DNA of 9,525 nucleotides from Chloroflexota bacterium. Its GTDB lineage: Bacteria > Chloroflexota > Anaerolineae > SpSt-600. The notes beneath the pieces were generated by a model, which saw only the letters and a list, made by a program, of their open reading frames with translations, was not told the origin of the DNA and did not search any database. This document shows positions 1-6,348 of this stretch, piece after piece; the first letter of the stretch is position 1; every line of letters starts with the position of its first letter. The position numbers and the translations under genes are program-made. The stretch is taken from the NCBI GenBank assembly GCA_011041825.1, contig DRAO01000508.1, forward strand, positions 1 to 9,525, in the 5' to 3' direction.

Positions 1-89
1 TACACTTCTGTTTTGTCTGGTAGGCGAACACCGGTTTTCAACTTTATTTGACCTCGCTCAACAATACCCTCGAAAGCCACTACTCCCAT
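1..89 (-). CDS. Small AF2212/DUF104-like putative antitoxin, N-terminal part only
   Basis: This gene begins with ATG at 89-87 and runs off the left edge of the window, so only 29 complete codons are visible. The N-terminus reads MGVVAFEGIVERGQ, then IKLKTGVRLPDKTEVY. The pattern of a short strand, 'G.VE.GQI.L', then 'V.LPD.T.V' is that of the small AF2212-like (DUF104) proteins, which are annotated as antitoxins and usually sit next to a PIN-domain or other RNase toxin. The start is secure: an ideal AAGGAGG Shine-Dalgarno lies 5 bases upstream, and a near-consensus promoter lies just before that. The partner toxin, if there is one, would be outside the window to the left. Seen: start, ribosome site and pattern. 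Inferred: antitoxin role. It could instead be another small beta-rich DNA-binding protein. Confidence 0.65.
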   Translation of the reverse strand, partial: MGVVAFEGIVERGQIKLKTGVRLPDKTEV

Positions 90-92
90 TAT

Positions 93-101
93 CTCCTCCT
101 T
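93..101 (-). promoter_or_regulatory. Strong ribosome binding site of the putative antitoxin gene
   Basis: The minus strand reads AAGGAGGAG here, followed by ATA and the ATG at 89. The AGGAGG core is 5 bases from the start codon, close to ideal. It fixes the start of a gene too short and too truncated to be recognised by length. Confidence 0.8.
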
Positions 102-114
102 ATGCACGGCATCC

Positions 115-143
115 AGTATACCATAAAATCAACTCGCTGGCAA
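115..143 (-). promoter_or_regulatory. Sigma-70-like extended -10 promoter for the antitoxin-like gene
   Basis: On the minus strand, TTGCCA (143-138, 5 of 6 to consensus) is separated by exactly 17 bp from TATACT (120-115, 5 of 6). The -10 box is preceded by TGG, giving an extended -10 (TGnTATACT). Transcription would begin near 108, leaving a leader of about 20 bases that holds the Shine-Dalgarno. The -35 box and part of the spacer lie inside the last codons of the Ca2+/H+ antiporter gene, so the small gene has its own promoter rather than relying on readthrough. Confidence 0.75.
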
Positions 144-1169
144 GAGGAAGAAGGCCAGCCCGAGGATGAGGTAAACGGCCAGGAGTTGTGCTCCTTCCAG
201 CCAGTTGGATTCTCCATCCAGGGAGATGAGAGAGGCAACGAGGACGGCAGCTCCCAGCGCTATCAGTTCGAAGGCATTGAAAACCAGGGTGAGGGGATGG
301 CCCAGTCCCAGGCTGATGAAAACCAGGAGCGGGGCTACCAGCAGTGCAATTTGAAGGCTGGAGCCTAAGGAGATGGCCAGGGATAGCTCCATATTGCCCT
401 TTAACGCTGCCGTCACGCCTCCCAGGTGCTCCGCTACATTGCCTACCAGAGGAATCACGAATATGCCCAGGAAAAATTCCGTCACGCCCAGGCCTTTGAC
501 AACGGGTTCGACAGAGGATGCCAGTATCTCGCTCAGGAAGGCCAGCATCACCATTGTGATTACCAGGGTCACCAGTGGTCTGAGGACTGGACCACCTTTG
601 CTATGCCTATCGGAAAGCTCAGCATTTTCTCCTGGGATCAGGAACACCAGCCACAGGAAGTAAAGCACCACCATCACAAAGGCTACACCCAGGCTCAGGT
701 ATTCCACCGACATAACGTGGGCTTCGTCAACGGCGTGGCTGAAGAACGAAGGGATGCCTATGGCAACCAGGGTGATGGCCAGCATCGAAGAACGCATCCC
801 GGCTTTTACCCGGTCGAAGCGGAGGGTCCCGTGGGATAGCCCGCCCAGGAGGAGGCTTGCTCCCATAACGGCTAGGATGTTGCCCAGGATGGAGCCGGTG
901 ATGGAGGCTTTCACCAGCTCCAAAAGGCCCTCTTTGATGGCAAAGACGGCGATGATAAGCTCGGCTGCGTTACCCAGGGTGGCGTTCAGGAAACCGCCCA
1001 CCTGGGGGCCGAAGTGCTCGGCCAGCTCTTCGGTGGCCCTCCCCATCAGGAAGGCCAATGGCAGGATGCTCAGGCTCGATGCGGTGAAGGTAATCCAGGC
1101 AGGCCAGTGTAGGAAATAAGCCGCCAGGGCAACGGGAATCAGGAGAAGCAACAGAGTCAGGTATTTCAT
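129..1169 (-). CDS. cax: Calcium/proton antiporter, CaCA superfamily CAX type
   Basis: The 346-residue protein should exchange Ca2+ (or another divalent cation) for protons across the cytoplasmic membrane. Both cation-binding repeats of the CAX family are visible: GNAAELI at residues 66-72 and GNVAEH at 243-248. Supporting motifs are SILGN (93-97), SLGSSLQIAL (267-276) and SNWLEG (321-326) before the last helix. The chain is about ten to eleven hydrophobic segments, with a polar, acidic stretch (about residues 180-195, 'GENAELSDRHS') between the two halves, as expected of the family. Length is normal for bacterial CAX proteins. ATG at 1169 has GGAGGGAAGGT immediately upstream. The gene lies 24 bp after the lipid kinase gene and is probably the last gene of that run. 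The reaction is well supported by family; the physiological ion is inferred. Confidence 0.93.
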   Translation of the reverse strand: MKYLTLLLLLIPVALAAYFLHWPAWITFTASSLSILPLAFLMGRATEELAEHFGPQVGGFLNATLGNAAELIIAVFAIKEGLLELVKASITGSILGNILAVMGASLLLGGLSHGTLRFDRVKAGMRSSMLAITLVAIGIPSFFSHAVDEAHVMSVEYLSLGVAFVMVVLYFLWLVFLIPGENAELSDRHSKGGPVLRPLVTLVITMVMLAFLSEILASSVEPVVKGLGVTEFFLGIFVIPLVGNVAEHLGGVTAALKGNMELSLAISLGSSLQIALLVAPLLVFISLGLGHPLTLVFNAFELIALGAAVLVASLISLDGESNWLEGAQLLAVYLILGLAFFLLPAS

Positions 1170-1193
1170 ACCTTCCCTCCAAGAGGCAAGAGC

Positions 1194-2129
1194 TTACCGC
1201 TTCGAGAACAAATCGGACGGGCAGGTGGGCGGAATTAATGCTTTCAAGGCCCTCCTGCGGATGCCAAACCTGACCGGAGTTGTGCCGATGGGTTCACCAT
1301 CGGCGTGAATTGGCATAGGTTTAGCAGTGTAAACCATCAAGGAAGTCACCTGTTTCATCTCTATTGAAGGGTCTCTTACGTGGTGACCTGAGAAAACAGC
1401 GTAAACATGATGAAGTAGCTGTGGGAACCGATATCCCTTGAAGATACACACGTCTAAGAGGCCATCATCAAGTCTGGCATAAGGAGCTACCTGGACTAAA
1501 GCTCCGTATAATCTAATGTTGCTCACAATAGCCAGGATCACCCTCTGCCGGAGCTTTATCGTATCGAGGTAAAAAGTGGCCTTGGTACCGGCAAAGGTAA
1601 TGGCTGTGACGATAGCGGCAGCCACAAAAGCCGCAGGGCCCAATCGCCTTTTGACCCCGGGGCGGGCTTCCACTTCTTCGGTGACCTTAGCATCAATCCC
1701 GATGCCGCTCCAAAGGAGAAAATATCGCCGGTTGGCTATACCCACATCTACTGGATGAATACGGGATTCCAGGAGGAGTTCGGCAGCCTTGAGGACGTCA
1801 GGCACACCCAAGAAGAGATGAGCACGGGTAAAGCCTATTTGCCGTGCCCACACATTACCGGTTCCTAACGGTAATACCCCTAAAGCGGTTCTGCTTCCTA
1901 CCAGGCCATTAGCCACCTCGCTGACTGTGCCATCGCCACCGGCAGCCACAACTGCACCGTAGTTAAGGGAAGCTGCCTCCCGAGAGAGCCCTATAGCCTC
2001 CTCGCTTTCTGTGGTTTCCACCACCTCCACCCGCCAGTTTCCCTGTTTCAACACGTTTATGGCTTTCTTCAAAGCATCACGGGCTTCTCTGGGACCGGCA
2101 GCCGGGTTAAATATCACCAGAGATTTCAT
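1194..2129 (-). CDS. YegS/DagK-type lipid (diacylglycerol) kinase
   Basis: This 311-residue protein is a member of the DAGK-catalytic-domain lipid kinases, which use ATP to phosphorylate diacylglycerol or a related lipid at the inner face of the membrane. Visible motifs are NPAAG (8-12), the nucleotide-binding GGDGT (64-68), LGTGN (88-92), the C-terminal-domain motif DDGLLDV (221-227) and DGE (277-279). A typical member has GTGND; here the residue after GTGN is Val, a variation seen in some relatives. ATG at 2129 overlaps the TGA of the upstream kinase as ATGA, and no clear Shine-Dalgarno precedes it, so translation is probably coupled to that gene. The substrate could be diacylglycerol, phosphatidylglycerol or a sphingoid-like lipid; the sequence does not decide. 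A role in lipid recycling is inferred from the family. Confidence 0.9.
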   Translation of the reverse strand: MKSLVIFNPAAGPREARDALKKAINVLKQGNWRVEVVETTESEEAIGLSREAASLNYGAVVAAGGDGTVSEVANGLVGSRTALGVLPLGTGNVWARQIGFTRAHLFLGVPDVLKAAELLLESRIHPVDVGIANRRYFLLWSGIGIDAKVTEEVEARPGVKRRLGPAAFVAAAIVTAITFAGTKATFYLDTIKLRQRVILAIVSNIRLYGALVQVAPYARLDDGLLDVCIFKGYRFPQLLHHVYAVFSGHHVRDPSIEMKQVTSLMVYTAKPMPIHADGEPIGTTPVRFGIRRRALKALIPPTCPSDLFSKR

Positions 2130-2812
2130 TTTTGAATTACCCGCATAATCTTTCGCACCGCTTCATCCACGTCCTTGCTAGTATCAACCACCAGATGCGG
2201 GCGTCCAATGGGTTGCTGGCGCCTCTTCATCCGGGCGTAAACGGACCAATCGGCATCGGATATGTCGTGGACATCCCGGGCCTTTGTGCGTTTATCCAGC
2301 CGTTCTCGCACAACCTCTTCCGGGGCAACGGTTTGCACTATCACCAATTTGGCTCCATTACGGTCGGCCAACCGGTAAACATATTCCCGTTGGAATTCCA
2401 CCAGGTTGGTGGCGTCGAAAATCACCCTCAATCCCCTTTTCAGCAGGCGGTCTATGAGGGTGTGACAGACTTTGTGGACCAGGGCGCTTTCCCTGGCGCT
2501 ATAAGTAGGCGGGTTGAAGAGGGTCTTGCGCACAAAGTCCGATTCAATCACCACAAAGGGCTCTTGCTCACAGAGCTTCCTGGCAAGGTAGGATTTACCT
2601 GTCCCTGGCAAGCCGGAGAGCATAACCAGAACGGGGTAAGCAGTTGTCTCGGAAGTATTCTTCAACTTGCCCTCAATAATGGCTACTGCCCGTTCCAAGT
2701 CAAATTTAGGGGGTGGATGTGGTTTACGGGCAGCGGGGGCCTCCTTAACCCGTCCAGTGCGGGTTTTCAAAATGTTCTGGCTATACTGCACATTCCTCAC
2801 TTTCTCAGCCAC
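2126..2812 (-). CDS. P-loop kinase of the AAA_33/polynucleotide-kinase-like group, substrate unknown
   Basis: The 228-residue protein carries a small P-loop kinase domain: Walker A GLPGTGKS (67-74), an acidic ESDFVRK segment (90-96) at the usual catalytic-Asp position, FDATN (132-136), and an arginine-rich lid around 169-180 (RERLDKRTKARD). This layout matches AAA_33-type kinases, the group that includes polynucleotide kinase, zeta-toxin-like and gluconate-kinase-like enzymes. The first about 55 residues are basic and proline-rich and look like a tail rather than part of the fold. The start is a GTG at 2812, 16 bp inside the end of the TOPRIM-like gene; a later GTG (codon 8) or TTG (codon 14-15) could be the real start. 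The stop overlaps the lipid kinase start (ATGA). The substrate cannot be read from the sequence. It may be a third component of the upstream ATPase/TOPRIM module or simply a co-transcribed neighbour. Confidence 0.85.
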   Translation of the reverse strand: MAEKVRNVQYSQNILKTRTGRVKEAPAARKPHPPPKFDLERAVAIIEGKLKNTSETTAYPVLVMLSGLPGTGKSYLARKLCEQEPFVVIESDFVRKTLFNPPTYSARESALVHKVCHTLIDRLLKRGLRVIFDATNLVEFQREYVYRLADRNGAKLVIVQTVAPEEVVRERLDKRTKARDVHDISDADWSVYARMKRRQQPIGRPHLVVDTSKDVDEAVRKIMRVIQK

Positions 2813-3510
2813 GACACCAATAGAGTTCGTATTTGTCGCACAAAATTTAGCAAGCTGCTGGCTTGAGCTCCGGGATTACGTTCCAAATGCTCCCAAGAGA
2901 GTTGCTTCATTATCCAGGCATACCTTGCCCGGTCTGCATCGCCGAGCAAACGCTTAACAATCCTTTTAGGGCTTCGTTTCCCTCGGCGTAATTTGTGAGA
3001 TTCTTGGGAGGGGTCTATCCCCAATTCCTCACGTATTGCTTCAAGGGTCTCCCTCTCCTTCTCGTTTTCTGGCTTCCATGCAGCCAGCACCCAGGCTTCC
3101 ACACTCTCTATGGCACATCCTACGACCAAAATGGCATTATGGTGTCGCCGAGCCCACTCCAAGCCTTCGCATCTCTTCCTATCTCCGTCTCTGTCTCGCA
3201 TCAGGATGAACCGCATTCCAGGGTTTTTCGAGCGCCATAGGAGCCACAAAACGGCTCGTAGAGCCATAGGTCCATCGCCGTGGGGTGGAGGTTCGGCATA
3301 ACGTAATCGGGTCAGAATACGATGCTGGCGTAATTCCCTGTTGGAAGGGACATCACGCCAGAAATAGGCAGTTCTATCTTGGCCGCAAGCCTCACAATAC
3401 CAACTCCAGTTGTCCACTATGCCTTCTTCGCTTAGAATCCTTTCCACAAGTGTCCTGCCCACGGCTTCGTCGTGGGGGCCTTCGCAAATCAGGGCCAGTG
3501 TTGGCAGCAT
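2797..3510 (-). CDS. TOPRIM-like DUF4276-type protein, putative nuclease partner of the adjacent ATPase
   Basis: The 237-residue protein starts with a hydrophobic strand and ICEGPHDEAV: Glu10, Gly11 and Asp14 fit the first TOPRIM motif (E-G-x-x-D). A second strand ends in MRDRDGD (104-110), giving Asp106, Asp108 and Asp110 as the DxD metal site, and IESVEAWVLA (134-143) matches the 'IE.W.L' motif common in DUF4276 and RloB-like proteins. TOPRIM domains bind Mg2+ and act on nucleic-acid phosphodiester bonds. The C-terminal 60 residues are basic and helical. ATG at 3510 lies 5 bp after the ATPase stop, and its Shine-Dalgarno GGAAGG is formed by the last ATPase codons, so the two are made together. 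The pair resembles OLD nucleases split into two chains, or PARIS AriA/AriB. Nuclease activity and defence are inferred; the DUF4276 label is by motif pattern only. Confidence 0.75.
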   Translation of the reverse strand: MLPTLALICEGPHDEAVGRTLVERILSEEGIVDNWSWYCEACGQDRTAYFWRDVPSNRELRQHRILTRLRYAEPPPHGDGPMALRAVLWLLWRSKNPGMRFILMRDRDGDRKRCEGLEWARRHHNAILVVGCAIESVEAWVLAAWKPENEKERETLEAIREELGIDPSQESHKLRRGKRSPKRIVKRLLGDADRARYAWIMKQLSWEHLERNPGAQASSLLNFVRQIRTLLVSWLRK

Positions 3511-3515
3511 AGTAC

Positions 3516-4601
3516 TTACCTTCCAAGGCGTTCCTTGATGCGGGCTATAAGTTCGTCTTCACCACTTAGAAGCCAAAGTTCCCCCGGCGTCATCCCCTTC
3601 AACCATTCTTCAACATCAGGCAATTGGTCCAATCTGGCGGCCTCGGTGTATCCATCTTCTCCACGACGCACAATAACGATTTCCTCAGGTTTGAGGTAAC
3701 TTAGCAGGTCAGGGGAATGGCTAGCCATCAAAATCTGAAGCTCAGGATTCTCCTGTTGCATCTGGCGGAAGAACCCAACAAGCTTTTCCAGAGCACGTGG
3801 ATGGATACCCTCTTCCGGGCCATCAATAAGAAGCAAGTATGGCTGCGGAGGGGCCATAAGGGCTGTAAGGTAGCCGAGCAGGAGAATGGTGCCATCAGAG
3901 ATGGCCTGGGCAGGGACTTTATCGCCTGTGGCTGTTTCAAACCAGAGACAATCACCCCAGTAAGTCCTCTTTACATACCTGATTACTTTGGTTTCATCAA
4001 CGGTTATCACCTCACGCTCTTCTCTTTCTACCGGGCACCGGCGGAGTAAGATGCGACGTATCGTGGGTACCAGTTGGGTTAAGAGTTGCTCTATCTTTAA
4101 GAACCCTTCCCTATCATCTCCCTGCATTGAAGCCAGCACTGATGGCAGGTTAGAGCCATCGCTTTTCAAGATAGGAGGGTAATCTTCCACATAGCTTGGT
4201 TTTTTCAAACGGGCGGGAAGAAAACTGATAAGGGCTCCTCCTTTCTCATACATACCCATATAGCGGTAAAAGGGGCCTCTTTCACGGAATTGCTCAGTGA
4301 TTACTGCGCTATCTACTTCCTTCCGCTTTCCAATTACACTACCAAGAGACTCTTTAGGTTTAAGTTCACCTTCAAATTTAAAAAGGAGTTTCTCGGCTAT
4401 CTTTTTATCTACGCCTAGCATTTTTTGGACAAGTTCCCAATCGGGATCTCGAGGCTCTGCAAAGTTGCTGAGGAGCCATATCGCTTGCAGTATGCTACTC
4501 TTCCCCGTATCATGATAACCGATGAAAGCGGTCAGCGGGCTAAGGGGGATGGTGACATCCTTTATACATTTAAAATTACGGATTCGCACTTCGGTTAGCA
4601 T
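3516..4601 (-). CDS. RecF/OLD-like AAA_21 (ABC-fold) ATPase of a two-gene module
   Basis: The 361-residue protein has the fold order of SMC/RecF-like ATPases: an N-terminal MLTEVRIRNFKCIKD strand, Walker A GYHDTGKS (28-35), a long insert of roughly 190 residues, the signature-like ISDGTILLL (234-242), Walker B LLLID (256-260) and the SHS H-loop (294-296). The usual DEPE after the Walker B strand is DGPE (260-263), so the catalytic Glu position appears to be Gly. ATG at 4601 is preferred over the upstream ATG at 4715, because GGGAG lies 8 bases before it, homology to the family begins at its first residues, and the extra 38 codons would cover the promoter. The TOPRIM-like gene follows after 5 bp. 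Its start region is AT-rich compared with its neighbours. The likely role is the ATP-driven sensor of a defence module; this is inferred. Confidence 0.85.
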   Translation of the reverse strand: MLTEVRIRNFKCIKDVTIPLSPLTAFIGYHDTGKSSILQAIWLLSNFAEPRDPDWELVQKMLGVDKKIAEKLLFKFEGELKPKESLGSVIGKRKEVDSAVITEQFRERGPFYRYMGMYEKGGALISFLPARLKKPSYVEDYPPILKSDGSNLPSVLASMQGDDREGFLKIEQLLTQLVPTIRRILLRRCPVEREEREVITVDETKVIRYVKRTYWGDCLWFETATGDKVPAQAISDGTILLLGYLTALMAPPQPYLLLIDGPEEGIHPRALEKLVGFFRQMQQENPELQILMASHSPDLLSYLKPEEIVIVRRGEDGYTEAARLDQLPDVEEWLKGMTPGELWLLSGEDELIARIKERLGR

Positions 4602-4622
4602 AACTATGTCTCCCTTAAGCTT

Positions 4623-4636
4623 GGAGGCGTGCCTCC
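4623..4636. repeat. Perfect dyad in the leader of the ATPase gene
   Basis: The sequence GGAGGC-gt-GCCTCC is a perfect 6-bp inverted repeat with a 2-bp centre. It sits about 22 to 35 bases after the predicted transcription start. It could be an operator bound by a dimeric repressor or, in RNA, a 5-bp stem with a 4-base loop. No T-run follows on the minus strand, so it is not an intrinsic terminator. Confidence 0.6.
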
Positions 4637-4664
4637 TTCCAGAATTGGGGTTTTTATCACGGCT

Positions 4665-4693
4665 ATTGTAGCTTAAAAAACGGCAATTGACAA
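4665..4693 (-). promoter_or_regulatory. Sigma-70-like promoter for the ATPase/TOPRIM operon
   Basis: On the minus strand TTGTCA (4693-4688, 5 of 6) is followed by a 17-bp spacer and TACAAT (4670-4665, 5 of 6). Transcription would start near 4658, about 57 bases before the ATPase ATG. This is one of the two best promoters in the window and suggests that the module, and perhaps the kinase, lipid kinase and antiporter genes after it, are transcribed independently of the upstream block. Confidence 0.75.
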
Positions 4694-4734
4694 GCTGGGA
4701 GGGTGAAAGGAGCACTGAATTTCTTTTGGTGGCC

Positions 4735-6348
4735 TCACCGCCATACGAAAGCCTTTTGCTTAGCTTCTATAGCAAAGAGAACCGCATCCCCAAAGCGCTT
4801 TACGGGGCGGAGTCGGGCATCCTGCAATTGCCCTTCATACAACGGGGCCAGGGGCTTGGGGTGATTAAGCTCTAACAGCAGGTGGGAAGCACCATAGCGA
4901 TTCGCAACCTCCAGCACGGTCTCCACATCCCCGTTAGGGACCACTATGCAGAGGCGGTGGGTGAAGTAATAAAATCCCGGCGGGTTGCCTACCATCATCA
5001 ACGCCTCATCAGGCACGTTGGCTTCCAGCCACGCTCCCACTTCCTCGTAAAGGGTATCCCTCCGGTTCCACCCATTGCAGCCAATGGCCCGATAGAGGAC
5101 GAAGCCGCTCACCAGCATCGCCATCAAGATGGCGGCGGCAAAATTCACCCGCCACAGCGCATCTGCATTCAGCGAACGTTTCCCCGCCCACCACTCGCTG
5201 ATTCCCCCGAGCCCTACGGCAGATACGGCAAACACAAAGGGTAACAAGGCCCCACCCGAGTGGAAGAGGCTTCCCCGAGGCCCTGGAAAGGTGAAGACCA
5301 GGGTCATCGTACCCCAGAGAAGGGCGGCATAGAGGTAAAAAGGCCACAGGAACCGGCACTTGCGGAGCTTCCACGCCCCCACCACAAACGGAGGTGCCAG
5401 GAAAACCAGCAGGAACACCGCCAGCACGGTCTGGAAGTTCAGCCAGGCGGCCCAGAGCTTGGAGCGGACTATGTTGCCTGCCCCCCAGGCTAGATAGCTC
5501 TGGAGGGAGATTTCCCTGCCGTAGGAGAAGAGGTCATCGTAATCGGTGAGGAACACGCTCTTGAGGCCCGTGGCGGGCAAGGGTGAGCCGATGACAGAGA
5601 TGTTGCGGATGAACCAGGGAGCCATCACGGCTGCATAAGCTGCTAGTGCCAGAACGCAACCTCGCCATCGCAGGGTGAGATGCCGTCCTGCCCTGTTTAT
5701 GAACAGGAGCACCAGCGGAGCCAGGAGCAGGAGGCCATCCGCACGGGCCAGGTGGGCCAGTCCTGCGGTGACCCCCACTAAGAAGGGCCAGGTCAGGGAA
5801 TTCTCCCCTTGCATCATCTTCCCCAGCCCCCACAAGCACATTCCCCCTGCCAGGGCGAAGGGGGCAAAGTTGTCGGGAGCAGCCCAATACACGGTGTAAA
5901 AGCCGCTGAACACGGTGAGCAAGGCGGCCAATAGAGGGAATGTTACCTGGAGATAGCCGTGAATGTGCTCCCTGCGGATAACGTCCCTGGTGACAAAATA
6001 GCTCAGCAAGGGCAACAACGCCGCCAGCAGGATAAAAGGTGCCTGCGAGGCCCGATAAGATGCCCCAAGGGCCAGGAAGGAGAGGTAAATCAGCAGCGAG
6101 GGCAATGGCATCCAGTACAGAAAGGCCGGGTGCGGTATCCCCTGAGGGTTGTCCAGATAATTCCACAGGAACTCCTCCACCATCCCCTTGCCGTGGTAGA
6201 TGCTCTCGGCCACATCAAAATAATAATACGCATCCATATACCCTGGCCTGTCGAAGAGCAAAGCCACCCCCACCCGCACTGCAAAGGAAAGAGCAAGCAA
6301 CCCCAGAAGGTGGAAAACTACGTTTCCCTCCCTTCCTCTAAAATTCAT
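4735..6348 (-). CDS. Multi-pass membrane glycosyltransferase, GT39/ArnT-like (GT-C fold)
   Basis: The 537-residue protein resembles the lipid-phosphate-sugar-dependent glycosyltransferases (PMT/ArnT/GT39/GT83), which transfer a sugar from a polyprenyl-phosphate donor on the outer side of the membrane. After a first helix (about 10-32), the loop GYMDAYYYFDVAESI (36-50) has an Asp at 39, the position of the catalytic Asp in GT-C enzymes. Other marks are RADGLL (202-207) and PWFIRN (244-249). About a dozen hydrophobic segments follow and a soluble C-terminal tail of roughly 100 residues ends the chain. ATG at 6348 is chosen over 6384 because it overlaps the DUF72 stop as ATGA and AGGGG lies 10 bases upstream. 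The gene is GC-rich (about 62% in the sampled part). Acceptor and sugar are unknown; protein or lipid glycosylation is inferred. Confidence 0.8.
   Translation of the reverse strand: MNFRGREGNVVFHLLGLLALSFAVRVGVALLFDRPGYMDAYYYFDVAESIYHGKGMVEEFLWNYLDNPQGIPHPAFLYWMPLPSLLIYLSFLALGASYRASQAPFILLAALLPLLSYFVTRDVIRREHIHGYLQVTFPLLAALLTVFSGFYTVYWAAPDNFAPFALAGGMCLWGLGKMMQGENSLTWPFLVGVTAGLAHLARADGLLLLAPLVLLFINRAGRHLTLRWRGCVLALAAYAAVMAPWFIRNISVIGSPLPATGLKSVFLTDYDDLFSYGREISLQSYLAWGAGNIVRSKLWAAWLNFQTVLAVFLLVFLAPPFVVGAWKLRKCRFLWPFYLYAALLWGTMTLVFTFPGPRGSLFHSGGALLPFVFAVSAVGLGGISEWWAGKRSLNADALWRVNFAAAILMAMLVSGFVLYRAIGCNGWNRRDTLYEEVGAWLEANVPDEALMMVGNPPGFYYFTHRLCIVVPNGDVETVLEVANRYGASHLLLELNHPKPLAPLYEGQLQDARLRPVKRFGDAVLFAIEAKQKAFVWR

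Larger units (their letters stand above)
4602..4734 (-). promoter_or_regulatory. Intergenic leader of the ATPase/TOPRIM module
   Basis: This 133-bp gap is the widest in the window. It lies between the stop of the glycosyltransferase gene and the ATPase start. It contains a promoter (4665-4693), a leader of about 57 bases with a perfect dyad (4623-4636), and the GGGAG ribosome site (4610-4614). I see no GC-rich hairpin followed by a T-run after the glycosyltransferase stop, so readthrough from upstream cannot be excluded. Confidence 0.7.

Noticed and set aside
970..1182. Minus-strand 70-codon frame over the antiporter start
   Set aside because: It overlaps the real start in another frame and has no family resemblance.
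2132..2866. Long plus-strand open frame of 244 codons
   Set aside because: It lies wholly opposite the kinase and the end of the TOPRIM gene, has no recognisable domain or ribosome site, and the minus-strand frames carry clear motifs.
4602..4715. N-terminal extension of the ATPase from an upstream ATG at 4715
   Set aside because: It would cover the promoter and leader, lacks family similarity, and the ATG at 4601 has a good ribosome site.
4694..4740. Possible intrinsic terminator after the glycosyltransferase gene
   Set aside because: Only a 4-bp GGTG/CACC stem is seen and it is followed by an A-rich stretch on the minus strand, not a T-run.
5534..6166. Minus-strand open frame of 210 codons in another frame of the glycosyltransferase gene
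   Set aside because: It is a GC-rich shadow; the main frame is uninterrupted and has the GT-C motifs, so there is no sign of a frameshift.
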